A stretch of 64,000 bases of DNA from Impatiens glandulifera. Lineage: Eukaryota; Streptophyta; Magnoliopsida; Ericales; Balsaminaceae. Both the position numbers and the translations under genes were made by a program. Location: contig NC_061863.1 in the NCBI RefSeq assembly GCF_907164915.1, positions 9,983,882 to 10,047,881 of the forward strand. The letters are read 5' to 3'. The notes beneath the pieces are model-generated. The model made no database searches and was not told the DNA's origin. It saw only the letters and a list, made by a program, of their open reading frames with translations. Below are positions 50,476-61,324 of the stretch, one piece after another; position 1 is the first letter of the stretch, and each line of letters opens with the position of its first letter.

Positions 50476-51097
50476 TTTCTAATTTAGGAAGATGGATTGA
50501 TATTATAATGCAGTCTCCGACGAAGGAGAGGTCGATGGTAGACAATGGAGTATCACTCCGGCGAAGAAATGGTCGTACAGGTGAGAGAGAGAGAACAGTA
50601 CAAACTTTGTCTAGCTTAGCAGCATGGCTTGCTGCATGCAGCATTTAATGAAAAGGTGGCAGGTGTTAGGTGGCGGTGAGGTGACTTATTAAAAAAATTA
50701 TTTAATTTTAATAATTAAATGACTAAAATTATTATGAATTAATATTAATAAATCAATCAATCAATCAGTAAGCGAAGATTTCTTCACATTATTATTTTGA
50801 CAATTGTTTTAGAAAGATTATTTTGACAGTTGTTTTAAAACATATTAATTATTTATCACATTAGGGGCGATTAACTTACATAGATGGCTATGTATTAATA
50901 AATGAATAAAAATTTATACTTCAAGTTATACATTATTTCTTCATGTTTCAAGATTTAGTTTAATATAAGGCTGGTGTTTTAAAAAAACACAATTCGAAGA
51001 ACCAAAAAGAGAAATCTGAAATCAAATATGACATTAACAAATTGAAGAATGCAAAATATTCAAATATTCGGTAACAAATTAAACCAACACATGTCTA
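50476..51097. other. Leader of the transposase gene and spacer
   Basis: The first 150 bases are a CT-rich leader (on the minus strand) of the transposase gene. The rest is AT-rich with one degenerate quasi-palindrome near 50770. Confidence 0.5.
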
Positions 51098-52270
51098 TTA
51101 CAACAACAAAGGCTGCAAATCACAGGCAGCAATGGATTCTAGCAAGCTTGTGTGAGGAACACCAAACACATCCAAATATGTCTTTAAAGGATTCTCTGCC
51201 TCAAATACCCAAACAAGTTCATTAACATCGTGCCGAGACTTGTCGAATACAACTATAGTTTTGTCGTCCTCGGGCTCGACAAACGGATTCTCCATTTCTT
51301 TAGTTGTACCTCCTCCAGCAATTACAAACCCCATAAGATCCAGTTTGTAAGCCGGGATGAATTCCCCTGCAAATATGAAGGTGTAACTGTCGAACAGTTT
51401 CGGCAGCTGAAAGAAAATACAAAACATTTTTAGTAATCATGGAGAATTGAATATCATATGGAGGAGTAGTAGGAATAAGACAAAACTTACATTGTTCAAA
51501 TACCGCATTCTGCCAGCTCTTGGACCGCCCACAGTCCCATGATTATCTCGCTGCACCTCGTATGGTTCCTCGTCCACGTAACAGTTAAATCTGATTGATG
51601 ATTTTATCCCTGTACAAAAGCAATAGGTGTTTTTAGTTTCATATATGTGAAAATGAATATTCAGTTAAGAGTAAAGGGTTAAGAATAACAGAGTCTCACA
51701 ATAAATGGTAATGACCCAACTACCGTTCAATATTGCCTTCAATACTTTGATAGTGCGACCGCATCCACCATTAGAATCGGTGGATGCTATGACGTGGGTC
51801 ACATCGTCTCGCCACCTCATTGTCACCGTGGCACCACATGTGTTAGCATATTGTTGCATCAAGTGCTGTTTAAGAACAATCATAAATATTTCAGATAAAC
51901 AGGATGAAAACTTAAACAATATGGAAAAAAAGGGAGATATGTCAAGAATAGTACTATCTCTTCACTTGTTAAATGATTTGGGCATAAAATCCAGTCTTTG
52001 CCAAAGTTTTGGACGGATGCTGTGGCGGTTGCCTGCACGTGCATGAAAAAAAAGGTCTTTGTTAGTATGTACTAGGGTTTCATGGAAATAATATCCCAAA
52101 ACCTAACACTAGGTAAGTTTTCCTAAATCCGATGGATTTACATTGAAGGTGACATTTGGAGAGTAGGGTTTCCTAAAGATTAACGAGACAACAACATCAC
52201 ATAACAGAATCTAGTTTAGTAGTTCCATAATCCTAAATATGAAAAGTTACTATTCAGGAATACGTACCAT
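51098..52270 (-). CDS. Captured tandem-BRCT gene (BARD1/BRCA1 C-terminus-like), intact
   Basis: Five exons on the minus strand: 52270-52268 (ATG alone), 52032-51955, 51865-51700, 51609-51491, 51406-51098. All borders are GT-AG and phases agree, giving 224 residues without stop or shift. Residues about 10-21 (FGKDWILCPNHL) look like the tail of the extended PHD finger that precedes BRCT in plant BARD1/BRCA1. BRCT1 follows with GATVTMRWRDDVTHVIASTD, GRTIKVLKAILNGSWVITIYW; then the typical linker DEEPYEVQRDNHG...GPRAGR; then BRCT2 starting LPKLFDSYTFIFAGEFIPAY and ending ESIAACDLQPLLL. BRCT pairs bind phosphopeptides in DNA-damage signalling. The RING and most of the PHD are absent. Sitting inside the MULE, it is best read as a transduplicated host fragment with a new start. 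Which of BARD1 or BRCA1 was the donor is undecided. Confidence 0.8.
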
Positions 52271-52398
52271 TGTGGAGTCGTGAAGATGTTGATTCTGGTT
52301 AGGTCGACGGGGAGCCGGTTGCGAATCGCCGTGAAAGGAGGCAGGAAGAGAGAGAGATGAATCGGGCGGAAATGATTATAAAATAATCATATTAGGGG

Positions 52399-52408
52399 GT
52401 ATATATAT
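52399..52408 (-). promoter_or_regulatory. TATA-like box upstream of the BRCT gene
   Basis: A TATATATA stretch lies about 130 bases upstream of the BRCT start codon, at the inner edge of the right inverted-repeat arm. It fits a transcription start about 100 bases before ATG. The arm would then supply the promoter. Confidence 0.4.
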
Positions 52409-53872
52409 TCATGTAACCGGGGCGAACATGTCTTCTTTCGAAAAGCGACTATTAATTCCATGTCACATGACACAGGGACCAGGGGCGAATAAGTTTTCTC
52501 TCGAGAAGCGACTATTCAATCCATTTTACATGGAACATGGTCTAGGCGAACAAATATTCTCTTCCAGCAAAAAAATTTAAATAAAAAAAATATATTAATG
52601 AATTAATTGAAGCGAATATTATATCGCTGCATGTCATTTTAAATTAATTGAATTAACATTTATTAATAAACGGAAATAAAAAAAACAAGAAAAAAACTAG
52701 CCAGTAATTGAGGCGAAGATTTGTTCGGTTGCTGCATGTCATCTTCAATTAATTGAATTAATATTTAATAAACGGAAATATAAAATCCATGTCATTTTGG
52801 TCTTTACATAGACGGGTAAGTGTCTTTACATGGTAGGCAAGCGGTCTTCTCATGGGTGGGTATGGGGGTTTTACATGAGGTTTTTATTAAAATTAATTTA
52901 AGCAAATATATCTTCGCTCATGAGGGTCTCCAGCCAAAAAAATGAAATAAAAAAAAAACAAAAAAAATAGCCAAGGAATTGAAGCGAAGATGTGTTCGGT
53001 TGCTGCATGTCATCTTCAATTAATTGAATTAATATTTAATAAATGGAAATATAAAATCCATGTCATTTTGGTCTTCACATAGACGGGTAAGTGTCTTTCC
53101 ATGGCAGGCATGCGGTCTTCTCATGGGTGGGTTGGGGGGTTTACATGATGTTTTTATTAAAATTAATTGAAGCAAATATATCTTCGCTCCAGAGGGTCTC
53201 GAGGCAAAAAAAATTAAATAACAAAATTAAATAAAATTAATTAAAAAAAATATGAATTAATTGAATTAATATTTAATAAACGGAAATATAATTATTAAAA
53301 TTAATTGAAGCAAATATATCTTCGCTCCTGAGTGTCTCCAAGCCAAAAAAATTAAATAAAAAATTAAATAAAATTCATAGAAAAAGAATGAATGAATTAA
53401 TTGAAGCGAATATTATATCGCTGCATGTGTTTTTTAATAAATTAAATTAATATTTAATAAACGTAAACATAAAATCCCTGTCAATTTGGTCTTTACATAG
53501 ACGGGTAATTGTATTTTCATGGAAGGCAAGCAGTCTTCTCATGGGTGGGTATGGGGGGTTTACATGAGGGTCAGGGCAACGGGCGTGTAGATCTTCGCTC
53601 CTATCGCATCTCACCATTCCCTCTGACACGGTGCCCTGAGCGAAGATATGTTATCTGGGTATCATATGAATATTATATAATTTCCTGGCGTTAACAGGCG
53701 CTGCCGTTAACGGCGTCTGGTGTGAACCCGGGCCGAAACCCGGATTCCGGATTCTCCCTCCCTCCGTCTCCTACCCAGATTGATTTATTATTAAAATAAT
53801 AATGCTGCAATCTGATTGGTCCGCCACAGGGGAACACAGCAATCGGTAGCAGAAGATCTGAACTGTATATTG
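52400..53872 (-). repeat. Right inner inverted-repeat arm with three module copies
   Basis: This is the complement of 31979-33010, longer because the subterminal unit (module plus quasi-palindrome, about 270-430 bp per period) is repeated three times. Modules lie near 52795-52885, 53065-53155 and 53485-53580. GC-rich sequence with GCCGTTAACGGC near 53690-53715 mirrors the left arm. Confidence 0.75.
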
Positions 53873-54170
53873 TTGACTCTTCTCCTTGTTGAGGACTATC
53901 TGACATTTCTTAGCTAGGATCAACAATTTAGAAATCTAGTTCCTCAAGCATTTTAGGTTAGCCCTTTCATTTAAACTTACTTGTCATTTACCATTTTTCT
54001 TTGTCTCCTTTATTGTATTATTTTTCTCCTTTCCTACATTATTCTAATATTTCTCACTAACCTTCTCCTTCTCTATTTCTAAGGCAACCTCTTTTCCTTA
54101 GATTATTTTGAGATTTTCTTACCGTTGTTGTAAGATGAGTCAAACTCTCTTGTATTGTTGAAAGAACTAA

Positions 54171-54280
54171 CAGGCCATTTGAACAACTCCAACTGCAACT
54201 TCAAGCTCTTTGGAATATTTTTCCGCTGATTTTGAGGACGTGAAAAGAAGCTTGTTGAGATTGTGATTGTGACCCTCCAT
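54171..54280 (-). pseudogene. Captured first exon of a HAL2/SAL-type (PAP) phosphatase gene
   Basis: ATG at 54278-54280 opens MEGHNHNLNKLLFTSSKSAE, then KYSKELEVAVGVVQMAC. The phrase YSKELEVAVxVVQMAC matches the N-terminus of plant 3'(2'),5'-bisphosphate nucleotidase (SAL/HAL2-like) proteins, where it is followed by SLCQRVQ. Here the sequence leaves the exon after MAC at about 54171 and continues into arm sequence, so only the first exon was taken. Without the rest, no enzyme can be made. It lies in a segment absent from the left arm. Confidence 0.6.
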
Positions 54281-54314
54281 TGATGAACAAGAAGGAAGAG
54301 AAGGGGGTTGATTG

Positions 54315-54322
54315 GTTTTATA
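54315..54322 (-). promoter_or_regulatory. TATA box of the captured phosphatase promoter
   Basis: TATAAAAC on the minus strand lies 35 bases before the ATG in a CT-rich leader context. With the exon it suggests a promoter-plus-first-exon capture. Confidence 0.55.
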
Positions 54323-54499
54323 CAAAGAGAGGATGGATATTGATCGGAGATGAAAGTAGCATCTATTATCGCTGCCTACTACATGGTTTGAAGTGAAACT
54401 GGTTATTCTGGTATAGAGCAATGCCTACTACAAAGTGTGTTATCTCTCCATGTCTCCTCATCTAGACTTGCTTATATTTGGATTGTCTAGGACGGTTTC

Positions 54500-54700
54500 G
54501 TAAGTTCCGCAAGCATTAACAACCCATTTTAACCTAGATTTAGTGGCTATACCAATTAGTATTATAGCCAATCAGTATTATGCTAATAATATCCATTAAT
54601 ATTATAACCAATCGCTATTATTAGATTAATACCGATTGGTTATAATACCAATCGGTATTATTAGCTTAATACCGATTGATATCATAACCAATGGCTAGAG
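54500..54700. repeat. AT-rich inverted-repeat cluster
   Basis: Alternating TAATACCGATTGGTTAT and ATAACCAATCG-type units form several overlapping hairpins. It may be a small MITE or repeat array. No target duplication identified. Confidence 0.5.
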
Positions 54701-55612
54701 ATGAAAAGGTAACTAGTGATTCTCATTGGAATTCGAGTTTTTTCCATTAGAGGAAACTTGTTTATTGTTTTCCTCAATAGTGCATTCATTATTAAAGTTT
54801 GATTTAAAGTTTGTTTCCTAGGCTATTTGCATTTCATAGTCTACCAGCATTTCCTAGGCTATCAACATGTATTTCACTATCATTCCTATGATCATTTGTA
54901 TTCATCTTATCATATTTATTAAGAGTGTAAGAATACATACCCTGTGTGGTGTGTTTTCAACATTTCCTTCACTGATGTTTTCACTCACAATGGTGGGATC
55001 TTCACTCATACCTTTTTTAGTCAACTTTCCATGATTATCAAGGGGGTTGTCTTTGTGTTTTCCCCTCTGTCATTTGAGTTGGTTAGTTGCATTCATATTT
55101 GTTTTGTGGGATCAGGAGGGCAGGTGCTGGATTCCTCCATTGCCCGATTTACAGGGTTGGACGGGCTTGTACCAACAATTAGATAAAGAGGGAAATTGTT
55201 TGTATTGTAGAAAAATTTTATGAGTACTGAAATTTTCAAAAGTAGCAAACACAGACAGATTCGTGTTAGTGAAGCTTTTAACAAATTTCCAGTACCAACA
55301 TATTTGAAATTCCAGAGTAAAATTTCAAGAGAACCGTAGTAAGTGTTGATACGACCGAAAATAGCACACGGATCACACAGATGGCACAATTCGCACAGTT
55401 CAAATGACAACGAACGGTATGCGATTTTCTTGCGACCACTGCTTAGGTTTTCTTTATAGACGATTATGACCGTGACTATATTGTCGACGTTGTGAGGGGG
55501 AAACATCGCATCTCACAAATTGCACGGATTGCACAACACAGTTCACACGAAAACGAAAAATGCACGATTTTCTTGCGACCGCGACTTAAGGTTTCTTCAG
55601 TGACTGTTGTAT

Positions 55613-55857
55613 AGTTTTTATTCCATCTTTCTCTAGTTTTCTGAGAATAATATCATCTTTCAATTTATCCACGTCTAATTTAATTTTGATAACGTCTAAG
55701 TTACCTTCCTCTATCATAAATTTGGTAAGGATCATATTCCGAATCTCCATGTCTAATTTTATTAACTATCAATAATATTAAAATTTAGAATTTTGAGAAA
55801 AGGAATAAGTGATTATGTTCAGTGTTTTATGGAGAGTAATCTTTAGGAGATAGTTGT
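55613..55857. other. Short segment between MULE and Copia element
   Basis: On the minus strand it reads with protein-like wording (LKDDIILRKLEKDGIKTIQQ) and could be an extension of the right arm or a gene scrap. Not assigned. Confidence 0.3.
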
Positions 55858-55969
55858 TATATATTTTAAAAAGTTATGTATGGTATGTTGTAAAGAGACC
55901 CATTTAATAAGTTATAAGAATCTCTCTCCCTTGACTCTCTCTTGTTCTTTGTATTATTAGTTTATAACA
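55858..55969 (+). repeat. 5' LTR remnant
   Basis: GGTATGTTGTAAAGAGAC and the terminal TTTATAACA match the 3' LTR near 61075-61110 and 61312-61324. The first three quarters of the LTR are missing. Confidence 0.7.
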
Positions 55970-56130
55970 CGTGACCAACACGAGTCTCTCGTTCTGAAGC
56001 AAAGGTCAAGGCTCCCTCCTCGTCCGTGGTAGCTAAATTTCGCACATCATTTGCGAAAGCCAAATCGGTCAAGGTTGACAAAAGGTATCTTCAAAAATCT
56101 TTTAAACAAATTTATTTTATCTCGAATTTC

Positions 56131-59100
56131 ATGTCGAACCTCATGAAATTGGATTTCACGGCTCTTGTCATCACCGCAAAGAATTACCTTTCATGGATTC
56201 TAGATGCTGAAATTCATCTTACTGCCAATGGTCTTGGAAATACTATCAAAGATGAAAATACCACATCCGACCAAGATAAGGCCAAAAGCAATGATTTTCC
56301 TTCATCGTCAACTTTACGAAGGTTTAAAAATTGAGTATCTCACCGTGAAAGATCCATTGGTCCTATGGAAAATGAAAAAAGGTACGATCATTTGAAAACC
56401 ATCAGTATTCCAAAATCTCAAATTGAATGGCTTCATTTACGCCTTCAAGATTTTAAATCGGTGAGTGAATATAATTCGACGTTATTTCGGATTATTTATA
56501 AACTCAAACTATGTGGAGAAGTTATTTCTGATGGAGATATGTTAGAGAAAACATTCTCCACTTTCAATGCATCGAATGTGCTCTTGCAGCATCAATATCG
56601 TGCAAAAGGATTTGAAAAGTATTGAATTGATATCATGTATATTATTGGCCAAATATAATAATAAGCTTTTGATGAAAAATCATGAGGCCCGTCCACCTGG
56701 ATCGATTCCATACCCTGAAGTGAATGTGACATCATATAATTATAGAGGGAAACATCGTGGTCATGGTAACAGAAATGGTCGTGAATGTGGTGGTGGTCAT
56801 ATGATAAAAGGGAAGAACAATAAAAAAAATACATGATAATAAAAGGGATCAAATCAATAAGACCGTAGAAAACAAATGTCATCGTTGCGGTATGAATGGT
56901 CATTGGTCGCGTACCTGTTGCACGCCAAAACATTTTATCAATTTTTATTAAGCATCGCTAAAAGAAAAAGGGTCCATCGAGACCAACTTTGTTTTCAATG
57001 ATGAAAAAATAATAATGAAGTCCAACTTGGCTTCGGCTTCCGGTGATGATAAAATAACTTTTGGTCTCGATGATTTCTCCTAGTTTGATGTAGCCGACTT
57101 TCTTGTCTAGCATGAAAATTAGAATGAGATCATTGGATATTTGTGTTTCTTTTATAATGTTTAATAAAATTTTCTAAATATATATATATATATAATAGTA
57201 ATAATAATAATAATAATAAATAAAACTTAAATTTTATCGAGACTATATTTAGTTTGATACTGGGTTTGAATTATTATTATCGGTTCATGTATTCGTTTAT
57301 TATTAATATTTATTTTATTTAATGAAGAAAATGAAGATTCTGAAAACGAATACTTGTTGAATGAAAAATGCAGTTGTCTCGTAGTTAATGCATCAACACA
57401 TACTATTTGAAAAAGTAAGAGATTTTTTTTTATTTCTTTGGTGATGAATGAGACATTCGTGAATACGATATAGGGTAGTTAAAAAATTATTGAAGGCTCC
57501 GTAAGAGCAAGTATTATATTACCTAGAGGAACAAATATTTGAGTTGATAATGCTTTATATTCGTCAAAGGCTTAAAGAAACTTTTTGAGTTTTAAAGATA
57601 TCCATAGAAATGGATATCACATTGAGACTTCAAATGAAAGTAATAAAGAATATTTATCTATCACGAGTATCATCTCAGTAAAAAATGTTTCTTAGAAAAA
57701 TTACCCGTAGTGCCTTTTAGATTATATCTCACAAACATAAGTGTTGGCGAAGTACATGTGGTTACAAACTAGAAGTTTTTCAATCAAAATAATTTTATTA
57801 CAGGGCATGATAGATTGAGACATCCTAGAGATATTATGATGCGAAGAATAATTAATCATTCATGTGCGCATTCACTGAAAAACCAAAAGATTTTTCTACC
57901 CAATGAATATTTTTGTGTTCCTTGTTCACAAGGGAAGTTAATAATAAGGCCATCACCATCTATAATCAGAGTTGAACCCTTAAAATTTCTTGAAAGAATA
58001 CAAGGTGATATATGTGGGACTATCCACCCACCATGTGGACCATTCAGATATTTTATGTTATTAATTGACACATCAACAAGATGGTCACATGTGTGTTTAT
58101 TATCAACTCGTAATCAAGCATTTACGAGATTGTTTGCTCAAATTATCAAATTATGAGCTCACTTCCCAGACTATTTAATTAAATCTATTCGTCTTGATAA
58201 TGCTGGAGAATTAACCTCCCAAGCTTTTAATAATTATTGTATGTCAATTGGGATAAGTATTGAACATTTAATAGCACATGTTCATACACAAAATGGCCTT
58301 GTAGAGTCATTGATAAAACGTCTTCAATTAATTGCAAAACCATTGTTTATGAAAACAAAACATTCAATACAAGGACATGCTATTTTACATGCAACAACAT
58401 TAATTCATATCAGACCCATAAATTATAATGAGGTCTCCCCTTTAGAAATAGTTTATGGTCAGGAACTAAATATTTCCCATCTAAGAATTTTTTTATGTGC
58501 AATATATGTGCCAATTGCTTCACTACAACGCACAAAGATGGCAAATTAGGAGATTGAGGATATATGTTGGATATGAATCACCGTCTATATTTAAATATCC
58601 CGAGTCATTGACGGGTGATTTATTCACAACACGATTTGCCGATTGTCATTTCGATGAAATGATATCTCCAACATTAAAAGGGGAAAATAAGCATTTGGAA
58701 AAGGAAATAATCTGACGTGAGTTATCATTAGCTCATTATGATCCCCGTACAAAACAATCTGAACTTGAAGTTTAGAAAATTAATCATTTGAAAAATTTAG
58801 AAAATCAATTTCCAAATACTTTTACTAGCCCTAAAAAAGTTACAAAGTTCTATATTCCAATTGCAAATGCTCCAATTATGATTGATGTCCCTAAAGGACA
58901 ACCCATTACTACTAACGAGCCTAAAATGCAAGTGAAGAGTGGTAGACCAGTCGGTTCCAAAGATAAAATCCTCAAAAAAGAAAAAATATCAAATTGAGGA
59001 AACAATTACTCTAAAAGAGTACCCAGTCATCGAAAAAATGATTCCGAAGGAATCACATGTACCTGAAAATGAAGAGATCTCTATAAACTATATTTTGACT

Positions 59101-60800
59101 GGAAAATGATGGAATCGAGATGAAATTGACATCGATGAAATTTTTTTCATATGCTATAGCATGCGATATTGTTAATGAAGATGAGGATCTTGAACCAAAG
59201 TCTGTAGAAGAATACAGACGGATAAATGATTGATCAAAATGGAAATATGCGATTGAAGATGAATTAAAATCGCTCGCAAAACATAAAGTTTTAGGACCTG
59301 TTGTTCGTACCCCCGAAGGTATTAAACCGATTGGTTATAAATGAGTATTTATAAGAAAAAGAAATGAGAAAAATGAAATTGTCAGATATAAGGCACAACT
59401 TATAGCCCATAGATTCTCGCAAAGGTATTGATTCTGAGGAGACATATTCTCCTATGTTGGATGCAACAACATTTAGATATTTTATAAGTTTATCAATACA
59501 CGAGAAGTTACAAATGAGATTAATGGATTTTGTTACAACATATTTGTATGGCTTCCTTGAGAACAACATATACATGAAACTCCCTAAAGGATTTAAAATG
59601 CCTGAAGCATGTAGTTCTAATCGTCGAGACCTTTACTCGGTTAAATTATGCAGATCTTTATATGGATTGAAACAATTTGGACGTATGTCGTATAAACGTC
59701 TTAGTGAATATTTGTTGAGGAATGAATTTCAAAATGATCCAATATGTTCATGTGTGTTTATCCATAGATCTGGATCACAATTTATAATAATTACAATTTA
59801 TGTGGACGATCTGAATATTATTGGAACAACAAATGAACTATCTTTAACAATTGATTATCTCAAGAAAGAATTTGAGATGAAACATCTTGGGAAAACAAAG
59901 TTATGTATTTTCTTGCAACTTGATCATTTAGAGAATGAAATTTTTGTCCATCAATCTGCTTATACATCAAAAGTACTAAAAAGATTTTTTTATGGATAAA
60001 GTATATCCCTTAAGTAGTTTAATGATTGTGAGATTGCTTGATATAAATAAAGATCCATTTCGACCTCGTATGAGTGATGAAGAATTAATTGGTTCTGAAG
60101 TACTATATCTTAGTACTATTGGAGCGTTAATGTATCTAGCTAGTCATACTAGACTCGATATATCATTTGCAGTAAATTTATTAGCGAGATATAGTTCTTC
60201 ACCGACAAAGAGACATTATAATGGATTAAACATATTTTTCGGTACCTTCAAGGAGCTATGGACATGGGATTATATTATCCATATGTATGTGAAGATGAAT
60301 TGATTGAGTACGCAGATGTAGAATATTTATCTGATCCTCATAATGGTAGGTCTCAAACGAGTTACATATTCACATATGATGGTACAACTATATCATGGAG
60401 ATCTATGAAACAAACAATTATCTCTATATCTACTAATCATTCAAAGATCATAGCTATTCATGAAGCAAGTCGAGAATGTGTGTGGTTGAGATCAATTATG
60501 CATCACATTCGAGAATCATGTGGTTTATTAGTAAGTAAGAATTCTCCAACAATTTTATACGAGGATAATGTTTTTTGTATTGCACAATTAAAGGAAGAAT
60601 ATATTAAAGGTGATAGAATGAAACACATATTACCAAAATTCTTTTTCACTCATGATCTTCAGAAGAAAGGTGATATTGATGTTCATCAAATTCGTTCATC
60701 AAATAATCTAGCAGATCTATTTACAAAGGCATTGCCTACTACGAACTTTGTAAAGTTAGTGTATAAAATTGACACGCAGAGATTCAAGAGTATAAAGTGA
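56131..60800 (+). pseudogene. Copia gag-pol, multiply broken
   Basis: Gag opens at ATG 56131 (MSNLMKLDFTALV) with NYLSWILDAEIHL; a zinc knuckle CHRCGMNGHWSRTC lies near 56878-56920. The integrase region (57815-58550) shows GDICGTIHPPCGPFRYFMLLID, RLDNAGELTS and NGLVESLIKR in place of the usual D, D and E contexts. Reverse transcriptase (59454-59999) includes IYVDDLNIIG. RNase H (60258-60800) includes ISTNHSKIIAIHEASRE and ends TKALPTTNF. Stops and shifts occur throughout, and a microsatellite interrupts it at 57178-57222. Confidence 0.85.
57178..57222 (+). repeat. (TA)n(TAA)n microsatellite inside the Copia element
   Basis: About ten TA units are followed by TAG and then TAA/ATA units, in the spacer between gag and protease remnants. 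Confidence 0.85.
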
Positions 60801-60807
60801 TGTTACA

Positions 60808-60818
60808 AAGAGGGGAAG
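60808..60818 (+). other. Polypurine tract
   Basis: AAGAGGGGAAG lies shortly before the 3' LTR, about 25 bases upstream of its TG. Confidence 0.6.
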
Positions 60819-60842
60819 TATAATCCCACTAAGCATGCGAAC

Positions 60843-61324
60843 TGCACTCTTTTTCCTTTCACCATGGTTTTATCCCACTGGGTTTTCCTGTTAAGGTTTT
60901 TAATGAGGCAGTATGCAAATGACATCCAATGGGTAATATTATAAATATAATAATAAATGAATGTCATTATGTATGACTTTTGGTCTTTCATATTTAATCA
61001 TTAATAAAGATCTTTCATTTAATATTCTATATTTATTACTCTTTGTTTTTAGTCTTATAAATAGGACATTTATGGTATGTTGTAAAGAGACTCATTTAAT
61101 AAATAATAAGAATCTCTGGCAAAGGTTTTATATGCAACTCTTGGAGCTAATTCAATTAGTTTTGAGAGTGAACACAATGAGAGATAAAATCTCATCAACC
61201 TATGAGGGGTGGAAAAATAGAAGAAGGGACCAGGAATGAAGCTAGACTTGTCATCAAACCGTATCTTATAGTGGGGCAACTTATAAGTCTACTCTCTTGT
61301 TCGTTTTATTATTAATTTATAACA
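60843..61324 (+). repeat. 3' LTR (482 bp)
   Basis: It opens TGCACTCTTTTTCC, includes CCATGGTTTTATCCCACTGG and GGTTTTTAATGAGGCAG, phrases common to LTRs of this Copia group, and ends TTATAACA. Relative to the 5' remnant it has roughly 170-190 extra bases between about 61117 and 61290. Confidence 0.75.

Larger units (their letters stand above)
29726..55612. mobile_element. Giant Mutator-like element (about 26 kb) with complex long inverted repeats
   Basis: Seen directly: the complement of 53.87-55.61 kb matches 29.73-31.03 kb, and the complement of 52.4-53.87 kb matches 31.98-33.0 kb. The two sequences are contiguous in the right arm and separated by a 0.94-kb palindrome in the left arm. The enclosed genes are a MULE transposase with FAR1 and SWIM domains, two Ulp1-like protease genes, a DUF7745-like gene and a BRCT gene. 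Ulp1 genes inside MULEs are known from the Kaonashi (KI) group of Arabidopsis and from melon elements, so the overall type is established; the size, two Ulp1 copies and captured BRCT gene are not something I know. No convincing 9-bp target duplication was found at the proposed ends, so the outer borders are uncertain. Confidence 0.65.
53873..55612 (-). repeat. Right outer inverted-repeat arm
   Basis: This is the complement of 29726-31030. It shares GATAGTCCTCAACAAGGAG, CAACAACGGTAAG, GTGAAAACATCAGTGAAGG-like wording and the GTCGC...AAGAAAATCG repeat with the left arm. Compared with the left it has about 0.55 kb extra at 54145-54715 (captured exon plus AT-rich inverted repeats) and lacks the poly(C) expansion and the palindrome. 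Confidence 0.7.
55858..61324 (+). mobile_element. Decayed Copia retrotransposon (Ale/Retrofit-like) with truncated 5' LTR
   Basis: Order on the plus strand: an LTR remnant ending TTATAACA at 55969, a primer-binding-like CGTGACCAACACGAG, gag, protease, integrase, RT and RNase H, a polypurine tract, and a 3' LTR. The TTATAACA / CGTTATCAGCACGAG-type junction is characteristic of this Copia group. No target duplication can be checked because the 5' end is lost. Confidence 0.8.

Noticed and set aside
61070..61279. Minus-strand open frame in the right-hand Copia 3' LTR
   Set aside because: It lies wholly within the LTR and resembles no protein.
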